The notes below the pieces were generated by a model. The model did no database searches, was not told where the DNA came from, and saw nothing but the letters and a program-made list of their open reading frames with translations. Of a stretch of DNA of 20,241 nucleotides, positions 1 through 7,385 are shown piece after piece (the first letter of the stretch is position 1; the number at the start of each line of letters is the position of its first letter). Origin of the DNA: Gammaproteobacteria bacterium (lineage in GTDB: Bacteria > Pseudomonadota > Gammaproteobacteria > Steroidobacterales > Rariloculaceae). Location: contig SMWC01000145.1 of assembly GCA_004357505.1 (NCBI GenBank), positions 1 to 20,241 on the forward strand, read 5' to 3'. Made by a program: the position numbers and the translations under genes.

Positions 1-63
1 GAATCCCTCGAACTTTGCCGACTGTGCGTCGCCTGGGTCAGAGCCCAGCCACCAAGGCGCTGA
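1..63 (+). CDS. C-terminal fragment, probable DUF4381 protein of the Bat operon
   Basis: The first 20 codons are open in frame 1 and end at a TGA (61-63), three bases before the ATG of batA. The peptide has a Cys-rich, basic ending (Leu-Cys-Arg-Leu-Cys, then Trp-Val-Arg-Ala, ending Pro-Pro-Arg-Arg). In gammaproteobacterial moxR-DUF58-DUF4381-batA-batB-batD operons, a small single-pass DUF4381 protein lies directly before batA, and its C-terminus is short, basic and Trp-containing. The assignment rests on this position and the general character of the tail. Another reading frame is also open here, so the call is tentative. Confidence 0.5.
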   Translation, partial: ESLELCRLCVAWVRAQPPRR

Positions 64-66
64 GCG

Positions 67-1089
67 ATGTGGCAGTTGGCCTGGTGGTGGATGTTGCTGC
101 TCATGCCGTTGCCGTGGTTTGTGCGGCGCTTCGCGGCGCCTGAGTACATGGACGACGACGCGGCGCTCCGCGTACCGGTCGCGGCGGAGTTCGACGACCT
201 GTTTGGTACCGGCAGCCGAGGTGTTAATAAGCCGCGACTGTTGATGCTCTGGCTGATCTGGAGTTTGATACTTCTTGCAGCGGCACGGCCCCAATATGTC
301 GGTCAGCCCCAATCTCTGCCGATGACCGGGCGTGACCTATTGCTGGCCGTCGATCTCTCCGGGAGTATGGACGAGCGGGACTTCCAGCTGAACGGTGAGT
401 GGGTCGATCGGTTAACCGCGACCAAAGCCATCGCCAAGGAATTCATCGAGCGGCGCCTCGGTGATCGGATCGGGCTGATTCTTTTCGGCCGAGAGGCTTA
501 CCTGCAGACCCCACTGACTTTCGACAGAGCCACAGTGCAAATATTTCTCGACGAGGCCTTCATCGGCCTGGCGGGACAAGAGACAGCGATCGGTGATGCT
601 ATCGGCCTCGGCATCCGGACGTTGAGCGATGCGGGGATCCAGCAAAACCGCCGCGTGCTCGTATTGCTGACGGATGGTGCGAATACTGCGGGTGTGATCG
701 ACCCGTTAAAGGCGGCCGATCTCGCGCGCGATCGCGGCATGGTGATCTACGCCATCGGTATCGGTGCCGACTCGGTGATGGTGCAATCTTTATTCGGCGT
801 TCGCGAGATCAATCCATCTACGGATCTCGACGAGCGCACCTTGACGACGATCGCCGAAGGGACCGGCGGCCGTTATTTTCGGGCGCGAGACATCGAGGCG
901 TTTCAACAAATCTACGCGATACTGGACGAACTGGAACCGGCTTCTGTGGAGGAGAGCGGCTTTCGGCCGATAACGGAGCGGTACCACTGGCCGCTAAGTG
1001 TCGCTCTGATTCTCGGCGTCCTTTGGGCACTGGCCGGCCTTCGGGGCAGGCTTACAGGTTCAGCCTCTGCGGCCGCAGATCGTGGCTGA
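67..1089 (+). CDS. batA: BatA-like vWA domain membrane protein
   Basis: 340-residue inner-membrane protein with a periplasmic or cytoplasmic von Willebrand A domain held between hydrophobic segments at about residues 2-20, 57-73 and 308-326. The MIDAS metal site is complete: DLSGSMD at 96-102, the Thr of ETAIGDA near 173, and TDG at 202-204. The ending DLDERTL...TGGRYFRARD is typical of BatA proteins. In Bat operons, BatA and BatB are thought to form a membrane complex acted on by a MoxR AAA+ ATPase; the substrate is generally unknown and roles in envelope stress or aerotolerance have been proposed. The ATG at 67 lies three bases after the preceding stop. The 3' end overlaps the next gene by 8 bp, so translation is probably coupled. 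Confidence 0.93.
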   Translation: MWQLAWWWMLLLMPLPWFVRRFAAPEYMDDDAALRVPVAAEFDDLFGTGSRGVNKPRLLMLWLIWSLILLAAARPQYVGQPQSLPMTGRDLLLAVDLSGSMDERDFQLNGEWVDRLTATKAIAKEFIERRLGDRIGLILFGREAYLQTPLTFDRATVQIFLDEAFIGLAGQETAIGDAIGLGIRTLSDAGIQQNRRVLVLLTDGANTAGVIDPLKAADLARDRGMVIYAIGIGADSVMVQSLFGVREINPSTDLDERTLTTIAEGTGGRYFRARDIEAFQQIYAILDELEPASVEESGFRPITERYHWPLSVALILGVLWALAGLRGRLTGSASAAADRG

Positions 1090-2830
1090 GTTTCATTTTC
1101 TAAGGCCCTGGTGGCTTCTGGCGATGCCCGTTGGTGTGTGGCTGAGCTGGCAGCTCACGAGGAGCGGTAACTTCGGTGGCCGCTGGCGAGCGTTTGTTGA
1201 CGAGGCATTACAGCCGTATGTGCTAACCGGATCGAGCATCGCATTCAAGGAGCGTCGCACGGCACTGATCGCCGCGATAGTTGCGTCGCTACTGACGACA
1301 TTCGCGTTGGCTGGGCCTACATGGGAGCGACTGCCGGTTCCTGCCGTGCGCTCCGATGAGGCACTCGTCGTTGTGCTTGATCTCTCCCGCTCCATGGATG
1401 CGGTAGACATAGAACCGACGCGTCTGGCGCGCGCGAAGTTAAAGTTGCTATCTTTATTGCAGCGCCGCGAGAATGGTCAGACGGCTCTTGTCGTATTTTC
1501 CGCCCACGCGTTTACCGTAACGCCTCTGACATCCGACATCCGTACGATCGCGTTATTGGTTGCGAGCCTCTCGAGCGACATCATGCCAAGCCGCGGTAGT
1601 TATCCGGAGGCTGGTCTACAGAAGGCCGCCCAGCTGCTTCGTCAGACGGGACTGGTTCGCGGCGAGATTATATTGATCACCGATGCACAAGTCTCACCGA
1701 CAAGTTTTTCAGTCGCTCAGGCTATCTATCGAGAAGGCTACACCGTGCACGTACTGGCGGTAGGTACCGCGGACGGAGGTCCGATCGTCGAGCCGGGAGG
1801 CGGCTTCTTGACCGACCGAGCAGGACAGGTCGTCGTGCCACGGCTCGAGTCAGCGCTGCTGCGGCGTCTCGCTGACCGTGGCGGCGGCCGTTTCGCCAAT
1901 TTGACCGCGGACGATCGGGATCTGGATTATTTGCTGCCAGGAGACTCGAGCGTGGCGGGCCGCCTGGATAGCTCGGAAAGTTCGGCTCTGTTCCAGATCG
2001 TTGCCTGGCGAGACCAAGGACTTTGGCTGGTGTTGCTCCTTGTGCCTCTCGTGGCACTCTCGTTTCGCCGCGGCTGGGTTGTCGTCTGGGGAATTTGGCT
2101 GGTGTTACCGGCGCCGCAGGCCCAAGCGCTGACATGGGCCGATCTTTGGCAGACGCGCGATCAACAAGGGCACGAAGCGTTCCTGGCCGAAGACCACGAG
2201 CGCGCGAGCGAACTGTTTGAGGACCCGTCCTGGCGAGCCGCTGCCCAATTCCGGGCCGGCGACTTTCAGGCTAGCGCTGCGACCCTAGCCGGCCTGGATA
2301 CGCCAGACGCTCATTATAATCGCGGCAACGCACTGGCCGGCGACGGGCAGATCGGCCCGGCGATCGCGGCCTATAACTTAACGCTGGAGATGGATCCCGA
2401 GCATGAGGACGCTCGCCATAATCGCGATGCGCTGTCGCAGCAGCCGCCGCAAAGCCAGTCGGATCAGGGCGACTCTGACCGCGAGGAGTCACAACAGAGC
2501 CAAGCGGAGAGTTCATCTCAGCCCGCGGATGCCGAGTTCGCCGAGGATGATCGGCCCGAGGACGCACAGGTCTCCGAGCCGCCGCAAGCCGATCAATCGC
2601 CTGCTGCCGAAGAAATCTCTGTGGCCCAAGAGCTTCCGCAGAGCGAGCTACCCACGGCCGATGAACTCGAAGCGTGGGCGGACGAGCAAGCTGTCGAGCA
2701 GTGGCTTCGACGGATTCCACAGGATCCCGGCGGGTTGTTGCGCCGTAAGTTCCGTGATCAGTACCAGCGACTCGGCGTCGATCAGGATGGCAATTACGTT
2801 TGGCCGGGAGATGAGCAGCAGCCATGGTAA
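1082..2830 (+). CDS. batB: BatB-BatC fusion: vWA domain plus TPR protein
   Basis: 582 residues, starting at a GTG (1082) inside the end of batA (8-bp overlap). The N-terminal half is a vWA domain (about 90-285) with DLSRSMD at 100-106 and membrane segments near 9-26, 60-78 and a double one at 312-345. The C-terminal half begins with LTWADLWQTRDQQ (350-362), the usual start of BatC. It contains TPR-like helices (about 365-450, including a YNRGNAL motif at 412-418), a Gln/Ser/Glu-rich low-complexity linker (about 452-530) and a conserved basic tail with WLRRIPQDPGGLLRRKF. BatB-BatC fusion is common in Gammaproteobacteria. The MIDAS looks altered: the usual Gly-Thr-Asp is Gly-Ser-Tyr (172-174) and TDG is TDA (200-202), so metal binding could be weaker than in BatA. 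Confidence 0.93.
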   Translation: MAEFHFLRPWWLLAMPVGVWLSWQLTRSGNFGGRWRAFVDEALQPYVLTGSSIAFKERRTALIAAIVASLLTTFALAGPTWERLPVPAVRSDEALVVVLDLSRSMDAVDIEPTRLARAKLKLLSLLQRRENGQTALVVFSAHAFTVTPLTSDIRTIALLVASLSSDIMPSRGSYPEAGLQKAAQLLRQTGLVRGEIILITDAQVSPTSFSVAQAIYREGYTVHVLAVGTADGGPIVEPGGGFLTDRAGQVVVPRLESALLRRLADRGGGRFANLTADDRDLDYLLPGDSSVAGRLDSSESSALFQIVAWRDQGLWLVLLLVPLVALSFRRGWVVVWGIWLVLPAPQAQALTWADLWQTRDQQGHEAFLAEDHERASELFEDPSWRAAAQFRAGDFQASAATLAGLDTPDAHYNRGNALAGDGQIGPAIAAYNLTLEMDPEHEDARHNRDALSQQPPQSQSDQGDSDREESQQSQAESSSQPADAEFAEDDRPEDAQVSEPPQADQSPAAEEISVAQELPQSELPTADELEAWADEQAVEQWLRRIPQDPGGLLRRKFRDQYQRLGVDQDGNYVWPGDEQQPW

Positions 2831-4506
2831 TTGGTGAGCTGTTTCAACAGGCCGCTAAGATTTGTCGTCCAGCGCTGATGCTCATCAGCGTTCTTGCACT
2901 GGCGACCGCTGCCGCACAGGAGTTCTCACTGCGGGCTAGCATCGATCGTCCGATCGTCCAGAAGAACGAATCTTTCACCTATGTGCTGCGCGCAGAAGGG
3001 CCTGTTCGCGGCGAGCCCGATTTCTCGTTGATGGCGGCCCAGTTCGACATACTGCGGCGCTCGCGGAATACGACCATTCAGATGGTCGGCGGACGGACGA
3101 CACAGATCACCGAGTGGCATGTGCAGCTCATGCCCAGGCAGACGGGGAGCTATACGCTGCCGCCGGTAGTGTTGAGCGGTTCCTTGAGCAACCCGGTGGA
3201 TGTCGAGGTGCTTTCCACACCCACTACCTCCGCAGCGGGGGACATCTTTATCGAAGTGCACGCGACGCCGGATGATCCGTACGTGCAGTCCCAAGTGGTT
3301 TATACGATGACGCTGTTTCGAGGCATCAGAACGGGCCGGTCCTCTCTGACGTTACCTGAGGTAAGTGGTGGCGAAGCGATTATCGAGAAACTCGGTCAGG
3401 ATAGAGAATTCCAGACCGTACTTGACGGGCGAAATTTCATCGCGCTTGAGCGCCGTTATGCAATATTTCCGCAGGCATCCGGTCCCCTCACGATCGATCC
3501 GGTCACGTTCGAAGCTGTGGTGATCTCGCCCTCGGGGTTCTCCAACGTACAGCGCTACCATTCCGAGCCTTTGCCACTCAGGGTCCGTTCTGCGGTTCCG
3601 CCACCGGCCGCGTACGCTGATGCGGTGTGGTTGCCGGCTCGGGCTTTAAGTCTGGATGAGAATTGGAGTGCGGGTGACGGCGAGCTTACGGTAGGTATAC
3701 CGCAGACACGAACACTGATTATCAACGCCGATGGAGTATTGGAAACGCAGCTGCCGGAGCTTGAGTTCCCGCAGTCGGCAAGCATCCGGCAATACTCAAG
3801 CCAGCCGGAATTGGGTCGCGCGGCGGAACAGTCAGGTATTCGGGCTCGGCGCACGGAGCATTTTGTGGTACTCGCCCAGAGTCCGGGTGCACACGTTCTC
3901 CCCGAGGTCGAGCTGCCTTGGTTTAACGTTTCGGCAGAGCGCTGGGAGATTGCGAGAATACCGGCGAGGTCCCTGGACGTACTCACCGGCTCCGAACCGA
4001 TTATGCCGGAGGTGGTGGTTCAAGCGCCGGACGGCTCAAGCGTTTCGGTTTCGCAATCGAAAGAGCGAATCTGGCAAGGCATCAGTGCCGCGTTACTCGG
4101 GGTCTGGCTGGTGTCATTCGGTCTTTGGTGGCGCGGCCGGCGACCTTTTGGTGCACCCGCCGAGACTGTCAGAGAGGCGCCGCCGAGACGCACGGCGAAT
4201 CGGCGCCTGCTGCGCCAGTTACATCGCGCGTGTGATGAGAACGACGACCGTCAGGCCCGACAGCTACTGCTGGCCTGGGGGGGATTGCGGTTTCCCGACG
4301 CGTCACCGCGTAGCCTCGGAGCGCTGGCCGCGCTTATGCCGACTGACTTCGCTCGCGCGTTGCAGAAGCTTGAGCGCGATCTCTACGGACCACAGACCGG
4401 TTGCTGGAGCGGTAAAGATCTGCGTGCGGCCCTCGCACGAGTGAATTCGGTGAGCCCACCAGTTGACATAACGTCGCACGAAGACCTGTTGCCGCTGTAC
4501 CGTTAG
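2824..4506 (+). CDS. batD: BatD family protein
   Basis: 560 residues with a cleavable signal peptide: hydrophobic core about residues 17-30, likely cut after A31 in the TAAAQEF context. A long beta-rich periplasmic region of repeated Ig-like strands follows, then one transmembrane segment near 420-438 and a basic cytoplasmic tail of about 120 residues ending in helical sequence. This architecture (signal, oxygen-tolerance/BatD beta domains, TM, helical tail) is characteristic of BatD, the last member of the Bat operon, assumed to bridge the vWA/TPR complex to the periplasm. The ATG at 2824 overlaps the end of batB by 7 bp, which indicates coupled translation. No other start competes. No clear intrinsic terminator follows it in the 128 bp before the next gene. 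Confidence 0.92.
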   Translation: MVIGELFQQAAKICRPALMLISVLALATAAAQEFSLRASIDRPIVQKNESFTYVLRAEGPVRGEPDFSLMAAQFDILRRSRNTTIQMVGGRTTQITEWHVQLMPRQTGSYTLPPVVLSGSLSNPVDVEVLSTPTTSAAGDIFIEVHATPDDPYVQSQVVYTMTLFRGIRTGRSSLTLPEVSGGEAIIEKLGQDREFQTVLDGRNFIALERRYAIFPQASGPLTIDPVTFEAVVISPSGFSNVQRYHSEPLPLRVRSAVPPPAAYADAVWLPARALSLDENWSAGDGELTVGIPQTRTLIINADGVLETQLPELEFPQSASIRQYSSQPELGRAAEQSGIRARRTEHFVVLAQSPGAHVLPEVELPWFNVSAERWEIARIPARSLDVLTGSEPIMPEVVVQAPDGSSVSVSQSKERIWQGISAALLGVWLVSFGLWWRGRRPFGAPAETVREAPPRRTANRRLLRQLHRACDENDDRQARQLLLAWGGLRFPDASPRSLGALAALMPTDFARALQKLERDLYGPQTGCWSGKDLRAALARVNSVSPPVDITSHEDLLPLYR

Positions 4507-4634
4507 CGTTCCCGCAACACCCTTTTCGACCGCTTCAATCGTGCTCGTTCGTCGAATCTTGTGATACGCGTTAGGGAATTTCCCTTTCGCCTAGCCCACA
4601 CTTTTGATCCGGCAAGGAGCATGAACCTGCCTTT

Positions 4635-5867
4635 ATGGATTTACTCGCACTCAGCAGCCGCGGTGGCAGCTCCCCTTTTGCAGCTCAACTCAGAGCGGGC
4701 TTTGCGAACCTGCGGTTTCGAGGTTTTCTGGAGAGGGACTTCCGGGAGATTCTCGTTCAGCAGAACCTCGTCCGTGGCCGGGTTGCCTCGCTGATTCTCT
4801 TGGCTATGTTGGTAGCAGCTACCGTTCTTGGCTGGGCGGCAGACGGGTCGCCGGCCGTGAAACTAGGCGAAGCGTTACGAGCCGGTGTGATCACATCGGC
4901 CCTGGCGCTGATTGTGCTCGCTACCTTTCATCGTACGTTGCAGCAACACTACACGCTGATTGCCGCTGTCAGCGTTACGTTGCTCGGGCTTATTGTGATC
5001 TACAACAGCCAGATTGCCGCCACCGGTGGCGACGCCTTCCTCTCCATCGGTCTAATTCTCGTGATTCTCTATGTGTTCTACGTTTGTCTATTCCCCGGCC
5101 TGAGGTTCACAGTCAGCATATCGATCGGTAGCTCGCTAGTATCCGCGTACTTCGCATTCGGCTTCGCGATGGACGTGCCTTCGACGCAGCTGTCTTACTC
5201 CACGGCTATGCTGGTTGCGGCTGTCTTGATCAGCGGCCTCGCCAGCTACAATCTCGAGTACGTGTTGCGCAACAGTTTCTTGGAGACGCGACTTCTTAAT
5301 GAACTCGCTGAACGAGACGGACTGACCGGGCTCTACAATCGCCGGATGTTCGACGACCTCATGCATCGGATCTGGCGCCAGTCACGGCGTGAAAATATGC
5401 CGTTGGAGATCGTTTTTGTCGATATCGATTATTTCAAGATCTTTAACGACCTCTACGGGCATCAAGCAGGCGATGACTGTCTGCGGAAGGTCGCCCGGTG
5501 CATCGCTGAATCCGCCAAGCGGCCCTTTGACTTTGTTGCGCGTTACGGTGGCGAGGAATTCGTGCTTATTCTCTATGGTCTGTCGCACGAACACGCACGG
5601 GCATTACCCGAACAGATCCGCCTTGACGTCATGAATCTGGGTATCCTCCACAAAGGTTCGTCGATAAGCAATGTAGTCACTGTTAGCGTCGGTGTCGCAA
5701 TAGCATCGCCTGGGAAGGGCCGGAGTCTGGAGGGCACTATCCAGATTGCGGACGAAGCGCTCTACGCGGCCAAGCTGGCAGGTCGAAACCGCTTGATCTG
5801 TAGTGATGCCACAGGGTACGAAATGACAACAGGGATTTTTCGGGTCACTTCGCGTCAGTCGGGATAA
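4635..5867 (+). CDS. Membrane-bound GGDEF diguanylate cyclase
   Basis: 410 residues. About six hydrophobic segments (near 49-67, 84-98, 107-123, 135-153, 157-178 and 188-205) form an unclassified membrane sensor region. A GGDEF domain follows, starting at ERDGLTGLYNRRMF (226-239). The active-site signature is GGEEF (305-309), preceded by VDIDYFKIFND for metal and GTP binding. RPFD at 296-299 ends exactly five residues before GGEEF, matching the RxxD allosteric I-site that gives c-di-GMP product inhibition. The enzyme should therefore make c-di-GMP from two GTP at the inner membrane. The ATG at 4635 is the only ATG, GTG or TTG in frame after the upstream stop at 4605. AAGGAG at 4614-4619 is somewhat far away (15 nt). 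No EAL or HD-GYP domain is attached, and it appears to be transcribed alone. Confidence 0.93.
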   Translation: MDLLALSSRGGSSPFAAQLRAGFANLRFRGFLERDFREILVQQNLVRGRVASLILLAMLVAATVLGWAADGSPAVKLGEALRAGVITSALALIVLATFHRTLQQHYTLIAAVSVTLLGLIVIYNSQIAATGGDAFLSIGLILVILYVFYVCLFPGLRFTVSISIGSSLVSAYFAFGFAMDVPSTQLSYSTAMLVAAVLISGLASYNLEYVLRNSFLETRLLNELAERDGLTGLYNRRMFDDLMHRIWRQSRRENMPLEIVFVDIDYFKIFNDLYGHQAGDDCLRKVARCIAESAKRPFDFVARYGGEEFVLILYGLSHEHARALPEQIRLDVMNLGILHKGSSISNVVTVSVGVAIASPGKGRSLEGTIQIADEALYAAKLAGRNRLICSDATGYEMTTGIFRVTSRQSG

Positions 5868-5888
5868 CCGGCGTACGCTTAAACGGCG

Positions 5889-6308
5889 CTACCAGAGTCC
5901 GGTATTCTCCATCGAGCTCCAGGGCTCCTTCTCGGGCAAGGCGTCGCCTTTCTGCAGAAGTTCAATGGAGATATTGTCCGGCGAACGAACGAAGGCCATC
6001 CAGCCGTCTCGGGGCGGTCGATTGATCGTGACGCCTGCAGCCATCAGTCGCTCGCAGGTCTCGTAGATGTTGTCGACTTCGTACGCGACATGGCCGAAGT
6101 TGCGCCCCTCGTCATAGTCTTCGGAATCCCAATTATAGGTTAGCTCCAACGAACATTCTTCCTGACCGTCCGGTGCCACGAATATCAAAGAGAATCGGCC
6201 GGCTTCGTGATCGACACGACGAATTTCCCTCAGTCCAAGTTTATTGCAGTAAAAATCAAGAGACGCATCAAGGTCACTGACTCTTACCATTGTGTGGAGA
6301 TATCGCAC
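5889..6308 (-). CDS. gloA: Lactoylglutathione lyase (glyoxalase I)
   Basis: 139-residue single-domain glyoxalase of the vicinal-oxygen-chelate fold. It converts the hemithioacetal of methylglyoxal and glutathione to S-lactoylglutathione in the cytosol, the first step of methylglyoxal detoxification. The opening MRYLHTMVRVSDLDASLDFY is a close match to the family. The four expected metal ligands are present: H5, E55 (in SLELTYNW), H73 (in FGHVAYEV) and E116 (in SIELLQ). The short length, without the insertions of Zn-type enzymes, suggests the Ni/Co-type bacterial class. The gene converges on the diguanylate cyclase gene with a 21-bp gap and is divergent from the hydrolase gene. Confidence 0.95.
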   Translation of the reverse strand: MRYLHTMVRVSDLDASLDFYCNKLGLREIRRVDHEAGRFSLIFVAPDGQEECSLELTYNWDSEDYDEGRNFGHVAYEVDNIYETCERLMAAGVTINRPPRDGWMAFVRSPDNISIELLQKGDALPEKEPWSSMENTGLW

Positions 6309-6368
6309 GACCTATCCTCTGGCAATGTGTTTAGCTACGTTCTGTAGAACTATACCGCTTCCCCAGGT

Positions 6369-6385
6369 GATGTCCTAGGGACATC
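6369..6385. promoter_or_regulatory. Operator-like palindrome between gloA and the hydrolase gene
   Basis: A perfect inverted repeat with 7-bp arms, GATGTCC and GGACATC, flanks a 3-bp centre (TAG). It lies 26 bp before the hydrolase start and about 60 bp from gloA. A second, shorter palindrome, GTTCT-GT-AGAAC, is at 6339-6350. Their place in a 103-bp divergent intergenic region makes a regulator-binding role plausible. No regulator gene is adjacent and the motif matches none I know, so the function is inferred from symmetry and position only. Confidence 0.3.
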
Positions 6386-6411
6386 CGGACGAAGAACCGC
6401 TAGGCTAGCCG

Positions 6412-7317
6412 GTGAGTAGTTTGAGATCTCGAAGAATAATTTTCGTGCCGGGCATGAAGCCCAAGCCACCCAAGGAAGTTCATCTGCGTGAGTTGCGCAG
6501 AACGATTTTTGCAGGACTATTCCGCGTGCAACCGAGCCTTGCGAAAGAGTTTGCCGCCAGCCCTGAATGCCTGACGCTGGTGTCCTGGACCTATCCTTTC
6601 TATCGCCGTCACGCAGACATTGAGCTCGATAGGGCGGGAGTTGACGCTCTGCTACACAGTCCGGAGCCCTCGGCTGAGGATATCGCCGAGATCGACTCCG
6701 TTGCCAGAAAACTCGCCCGCTTGCTTAACGTACTCGGTGATACGTTGCCCTGGTTCGGACGGTTGATCGCCAAACGCGACATGCGCTTAACCATGTCAGA
6801 GGCCCGTCGTTATCTTCTGAACCGCAGGGGGATCGCGGTCGAGGTCAGAGAGATGCTCAAAGGGCCGTTACAGAAAGCGTGGAGCAATGGAGAACGCGTG
6901 CTATTGATCGGCCACAGCCTGGGTTCTGTGATAGCGTACGACACGCTTTGGGAGCTATCGCACGGCGACCAACAGAACGGGCGAATCGATTTGTTCATGA
7001 CTTTGGGAAGTCCGCTCGGTACTCGCTTTATCAACAATCGAATCCGTGGAGCGTCGAGTCACGGGCATCGCCGTTATCCCACCAATATTCGTCGTTGGGA
7101 GAACTTTTCAGCGAGAGCGGAGATGACCGCCCTGCATCCCGAGCTCCGGCCCTACTTTAGCGAGATGCTCGAACTAGGCGTTCTTGAGTCGCTAACGGAC
7201 CATGTGGATCTATACAACCACTTTCGTGGCGACAGTGGACTGAACGTCCACAAATCCTACGGTTATCTGGCCCACACTGCGGTGGCCGAGCATCTCGCCG
7301 CCTGGATGGGTTCCTAG
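6412..7317 (+). CDS. Alpha/beta hydrolase with GHSLG serine motif
   Basis: 301 residues without signal peptide or clear membrane segment. The alpha/beta-hydrolase nucleophile elbow is LLIGHSLGSVIAYD (165-177), with catalytic Ser169. It is followed by the strand TLGSPLG (197-203) seen in lipase/PGAP1-like hydrolases. A likely catalytic His is H280, in NVHKSYGYL; the acid residue could be D263 or D266 near LTDHVDLYNH. The N-terminal IIFVPGMKPKPP (9-20) forms the first strand and oxyanion loop. The family is usually left as a hypothetical or lipase-like hydrolase, and the substrate cannot be told from sequence. The start is uncertain: GTG at 6412 has no good ribosome site and TTG at 6421 is possible, but a later ATG would cut into the first strand. 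Confidence 0.82.
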   Translation: MSSLRSRRIIFVPGMKPKPPKEVHLRELRRTIFAGLFRVQPSLAKEFAASPECLTLVSWTYPFYRRHADIELDRAGVDALLHSPEPSAEDIAEIDSVARKLARLLNVLGDTLPWFGRLIAKRDMRLTMSEARRYLLNRRGIAVEVREMLKGPLQKAWSNGERVLLIGHSLGSVIAYDTLWELSHGDQQNGRIDLFMTLGSPLGTRFINNRIRGASSHGHRRYPTNIRRWENFSARAEMTALHPELRPYFSEMLELGVLESLTDHVDLYNHFRGDSGLNVHKSYGYLAHTAVAEHLAAWMGS

Positions 7318-7385
7318 CCCGCATAGTGCACCGGGCGGTCGTTACGCCCAGCGGAGGTGCTTGACAATGTATTCGGCGGGCTAAG

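Noticed and set aside
2403..2837. 144-codon plus-strand frame inside the batB-batC fusion
   Set aside because: It is an out-of-frame reading of the Gln/Ser/Glu-rich linker, giving an Arg/Ser-rich product typical of frame-shifted high-GC sequence. The vWA-TPR frame runs through it uninterrupted.
4561..4794. 77-codon frame overlapping the diguanylate cyclase start
   Set aside because: AAGGAG sits only one base before its internal ATG at 4621, and the frame ends inside the well-supported cyclase gene in another frame.
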